Below are positions 63,801-64,000 of a stretch of 64,000 nt of DNA, in pieces (the stretch's first letter is position 1; every line of letters begins with the position of its first letter). The notes under the pieces were generated by a model that was given only the letters and a program-made list of their open reading frames with translations, ran no database searches and was not told where the DNA came from. The DNA comes from Streptomyces macrolidinus. Lineage in GTDB: Bacteria; Actinomycetota; Actinomycetes; Streptomycetales; Streptomycetaceae. Position numbers and translations under genes: made by a program. The stretch is taken from positions 310,001-374,000 of the forward strand of contig NZ_JAMWMR010000002.1 in assembly GCF_023887685.1 (NCBI RefSeq), given 5' to 3'.

Positions 63801-63883
63801 CCGCTTCACCCCCGCGGGGTCGTTTGTTCCCCGTTCGAACATAAGATGAGTCGTCCATAAGAGTGGGCCGTCCGGATCGTCCT

Positions 63884-64000
63884 CCGCTCCTCGCGAGTGA
63901 TCATCGCTTCTCGCAAGCGACCTTCACTCCTCGCGAGCGATCCTTCGCTCCCCGGAGCGACCGCACTCCTCGCACGCCCCCTCGCTTCCTCGAACGACCC
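63884..64000 (+). repeat. Array of about six 20-bp palindromic repeats
   Basis: Units of the form cgctcctcgcgagcgaycnt, each an imperfect palindrome, follow one another with variations from the end of the last gene to the window edge. The array may continue beyond. Confidence 0.7.

Noticed and set aside
63828..63850. A LexA/SOS box near gttcgaacat
   Set aside because: Only one half-site fits; the second half of the actinobacterial SOS palindrome is missing.

Overview
The window reads as a chromosomal-core segment of a Streptomyces species. The G+C is very high, start codons are often GTG, nearly every gene has long antisense shadow frames, and gene content matches a well-known Streptomyces block: aceE, lipB-lipA, two glutamine synthetases (glnA, glnII), the maltose/maltodextrin locus (aglA, malGFE, malR), glnE, glnA2, nadE and panB. 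The order resembles what I recall of the S. coelicolor SCO2183-SCO2256 region (memory, not a search).

Layout. 1-6.7 kb: the 3' end of aceE, a broken peptidoglycan-recognition amidase, a MarP-like membrane serine protease, a GNAT acetyltransferase, an FAD amine-oxidase-like protein and an NsdA-like regulator. 7-10.7 kb: lipoate synthesis (lipB, lipA) and small membrane proteins. 10.7-20 kb: glnA and glnII, each behind a readable four-half-site GlnR operator, enclosing an HtpX/PspAB membrane-stress pair, an ArsC-like protein, a divergent MarR/hydrolase pair, an epimerase and a TPR protein. 20-25 kb: a large one-span protein, then a translationally coupled pair of a ferritin-like 'hydrolase' and a ferredoxin-linked reductase, followed by a TetR regulator.

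25-46 kb is the starch/maltodextrin system. It has a secreted alpha-amylase and pullulanase, a cytoplasmic alpha-glucosidase, the MalEFG importer and the LacI-type repressor MalR, with inverted TTGC-type operators in front of malE and the amylase. The system is split by an accessory island at about 29.5-38.9 kb with visibly lower G+C in part. The island carries a WhiJ-type regulatory trio (HATPase, XRE/DUF5753, DUF397), a decapitated second XRE gene, and a type VII-type polymorphic toxin locus: a WXG-like DUF6507 partner, a 758-residue toxin with a candidate PD-(D/E)XK nuclease tip, a candidate immunity protein, and two proteins of unknown role. This island is the most likely place for undescribed biology.

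46-64 kb: a PAP2 membrane enzyme, glnE and glnA2 (nitrogen control again), a nitric-oxide module (flavohaemoglobin behind an NsrR-like operator, convergent with an Rrf2/NsrR regulator), a DUF3105/DUF305 pair, a secreted sedolisin protease, nadE, panB, an efflux pump with a 29-bp palindromic operator and its probable TetR regulator, and a membrane-anchored endonuclease/exonuclease/phosphatase protein. The window ends in an array of short palindromic repeats. No tRNA, rRNA, CRISPR array or insertion sequence was recognised.
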